This document shows positions 62,232-64,000 of a DNA stretch of 64,000 nucleotides, piece after piece (the stretch's first letter is position 1; every line of letters starts with the position of its first letter). The translations under genes were made by a program, and so were the position numbers. This DNA is from HXMU1420-13 sp965601825 (lineage in GTDB: Bacteria > Bacteroidota > Rhodothermia > Balneolales > Balneolaceae): assembly GCA_965601825.1 (NCBI GenBank), contig OZ271839.1, positions 2,542,001 to 2,606,000 of the forward strand, in the 5' to 3' direction. Under the pieces are notes generated by a model. It was not told where the DNA came from, searched no databases, and worked only from the letters and a program-made list of their open reading frames with translations.

Positions 62232-64000
62232 ATGGCGGAACAATCGGGTTTTAAACGAAATATTGGACTATTCATGGCGGTGATGATAGGGATCGGTGCT
62301 ATGATGGGACCCGGTATTTTCGCACTTCCAAGTATTGTGGCTGAGTCTGCCGGGCCATTAGGTATCATTGCCTATTTAGCCATGGGCTTACTTACCCTGT
62401 TCACGGCTTTAACCTACAGCGAATTGGGTGCTGCCCTTCCCATTGCGGGTGGTGGGTATTCATTTACAAGTCGCGCTCTCCCCCGACCTGTTGCATTCCT
62501 AACCGGCTGGTTCTTCTGGATTGGTAATACCTTAGCCTGCTCCTTGTATGTAGTGATTTTTGCTTTCACCATTAAGAACTATTTCTTTCCGGATGTAAGC
62601 GTATTAATGATCGTGTTGGCCACTACCCTGTTCTTCACCCTCACCAATCTTCGCGGTCAAGCCGAGGCGCTTTTGGTGATTACCATCATGAATATCATTG
62701 AACTGGCTGTTTTAATTGGAGTCGGTATTCTAGGTGCCTTTTATGTTGAACCCGCAAATCTGGAACCATTCACTCCGTTTGGTTTGGAGCCGCTTATCCC
62801 AACCATGGGACTCATTTACATCTCCTATGTGGGATTTGATCTCATCACTGTTGCCGCCGAAGAAATTGTAGATCCAGCCAAAAATATTCCCCGTGCTATT
62901 ATGATCACGCTATGGGTGGGGATTGTTATTTATGTGCTGTTACTCTGGGTGATGATGGGCGTTGTCAATTACACAGAATTGGCTCAAACCAGCACGCCAT
63001 TTATTTATGTCGCGGATTTATTGTTTGGTACCTGGGGTCGCTGGGCTGGTATTATAGCTACCATCATGGCCAGCTTGTCCGCTTTTAGTGTAACGCTTGG
63101 AGCAAGCTCTCGTGTGTTGTTTGCATTAGGGCGTGATGGTCATTTTCCGGCAGTATTTGCCAAGTTACATAGCAAGTTTAAAACCCCACATATCGCATTA
63201 TTTGCATGTGCTGTGTTGGTTGCGGTGCTTGGTGCATCCGGGGTAGTTCGCGTATTAGCATCAGCCAGTAGCTTCGGATATTTAATTGCGATCGGAATTG
63301 TGAATTATACCGTAATCGCACTGCATAAAAATATGCCTAATCTTAGGCGACCTTATCGAATCATTTTATACCCCACTGTTCCGGTTCTGGGAATCATCTC
63401 TTGTTGGTTCTTTGTACCTATGCTTGATCCGCAAAGTCTGATTCTTGGAATTGGACTCACTCTGGTCGGCGTAATACTATATTTTCTATTACCCAATAAT
63501 CGCGAGGCATTAGATCATATACCGGAATACATAAATCGGATAAAAATTAAAATTCAATCTTATTGGAGGCCACGTATGAACGTGTTAATTATTGGCGGCG
63601 GAAACCTGGGAGGCAGCATTGCTGATCGCCTGATGAAGCAGGATGAATTCCGCATGATTTTCCGCTCTGCGGTATATCAGATAACGTTTATCGAAAAAGA
63701 CAAAGATCGAAGTGAAGAACTGGGTAAGCGATTTAGTGTTCCTGTATTTACCGGTGACGGTACCAAGCAAGAGTTACTGGAACAAGTGGAACCAAAAAAG
63801 ATGGACGTTGCTATTGCTGCAACGAATGATGATGAACGTAATTCTATCATGGCACTTCAAGCAAAAAGATTGGGCGTAAAACGGGTAATTGCCATTGCTC
63901 GCGATCCCTCCTATATCTCGTTGTTAGAAGACAATGGCATTGTGTGTATCAGTACGCCATTGGCGACTGCTTCGATGGTTGAAAATTATCTTGATCGCCC
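62232..64000 (+). CDS. APC-family amino-acid permease fused to a TrkA-N domain (3' end outside window)
   Basis: The frame from ATG 62232 is open to the end of the window; I traced it line by line without a stop. The first 430 residues form an APC transporter with about 12 helices (NIGLFMAVMIGIGAMMGPGIF, ALPIAGGGYSFTSRAL, ISYVGFDLITVAAEEIVDPAKNIPRA). A short linker leads to a Rossmann domain starting MNVLIIGGGNLGGSIADRL (ATG 63576, GGAGG 6 nt upstream), with GDGTKQELLEQV and AATNDDERN, which is TrkA-N/RCK. It could be a nucleotide-regulated transporter, or the internal ATG could also give a free TrkA-N protein. Confidence 0.9.
   Translation, partial: MAEQSGFKRNIGLFMAVMIGIGAMMGPGIFALPSIVAESAGPLGIIAYLAMGLLTLFTALTYSELGAALPIAGGGYSFTSRALPRPVAFLTGWFFWIGNTLACSLYVVIFAFTIKNYFFPDVSVLMIVLATTLFFTLTNLRGQAEALLVITIMNIIELAVLIGVGILGAFYVEPANLEPFTPFGLEPLIPTMGLIYISYVGFDLITVAAEEIVDPAKNIPRAIMITLWVGIVIYVLLLWVMMGVVNYTELAQTSTPFIYVADLLFGTWGRWAGIIATIMASLSAFSVTLGASSRVLFALGRDGHFPAVFAKLHSKFKTPHIALFACAVLVAVLGASGVVRVLASASSFGYLIAIGIVNYTVIALHKNMPNLRRPYRIILYPTVPVLGIISCWFFVPMLDPQSLILGIGLTLVGVILYFLLPNNREALDHIPEYINRIKIKIQSYWRPRMNVLIIGGGNLGGSIADRLMKQDEFRMIFRSAVYQITFIEKDKDRSEELGKRFSVPVFTGDGTKQELLEQVEPKKMDVAIAATNDDERNSIMALQAKRLGVKRVIAIARDPSYISLLEDNGIVCISTPLATASMVENYLDR

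Overview
The window is a gene-dense, AT-rich chromosomal segment from a Gram-negative bacterium. It most likely belongs to the Balneolota/Rhodothermota side of the Bacteroidota superphylum. That placement is an inference from content: Por-type (T9SS) sorting domains and PorV-like barrels, SpII lipoproteins, DUF4837, bacillithiol synthesis (BshC), a methionine synthase split into two genes, a Bacteroidota-type SpeA paired with a deoxyhypusine-synthase-like gene, and a fused alpha/beta E1 dehydrogenase. No rRNA, tRNA, CRISPR array or prophage was seen.

Left part (1-14000): one long minus-strand supercluster. It starts with a trp attenuator, whose leader peptide has three consecutive Trp codons and is followed by mutually exclusive antiterminator and terminator hairpins. 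It then runs trpE-trpS-trpG-trpD-trpC-trpF-trpB-(small membrane protein)-trpA-DUF4837 lipoprotein-bioF-bioH-like-bioC-bioD-bioA, mostly with ATGA or TAATG stop/start overlaps. The two longer gaps are trpA to the DUF4837 gene (16 bp) and trpF to trpB (95 bp); the second carries a dispersed palindromic repeat.

14122-23410 is a plus-strand set of eight tightly coupled genes: a lipoprotein, an Asp-box propeller with a C-terminal sorting domain, two PorV/PorQ-like barrels, then two glycosyltransferases, a flippase and a polysaccharide deacetylase. It looks like a surface-glycan and secretion locus. 23403-34725 is minus-strand housekeeping: dxr-rseP-psd-pssA, aroE-pgeF, an SRPBCC protein, and BFN nuclease-bshC-formate/folate ligase-PspC-tmk. 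Between dxr and pgeF lie two copies of a 236-bp, almost identical, apparently non-coding and potentially structured element.

34929-40630 holds poorly known membrane and surface proteins. 40627-45721 is a methionine/one-carbon block: metF, then metH split into two genes behind a SAM-I riboswitch. 45819-55312 holds a TPR protein, a TPR hybrid histidine kinase, a 1240-residue secreted protein with an N-terminal sorting-like domain and an internal duplication, and a BamA/TamA-like barrel. 55361-59989 encodes SpeA, a DHS-like enzyme and the fused E1.

The right end (60000-64000) is the most accessory-looking part: a TM-Nudix gene broken by one in-frame TAA, a RAYT transposase bracketed by inverted REP-type palindromes, and an amino-acid permease fused in frame to a TrkA-N domain that runs off the window. 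The best candidates for new biology are the tandem 236-bp element, the trp attenuator driving an operon with embedded trpS, the interrupted TM-Nudix gene next to the RAYT element, and the permease-TrkA fusion.
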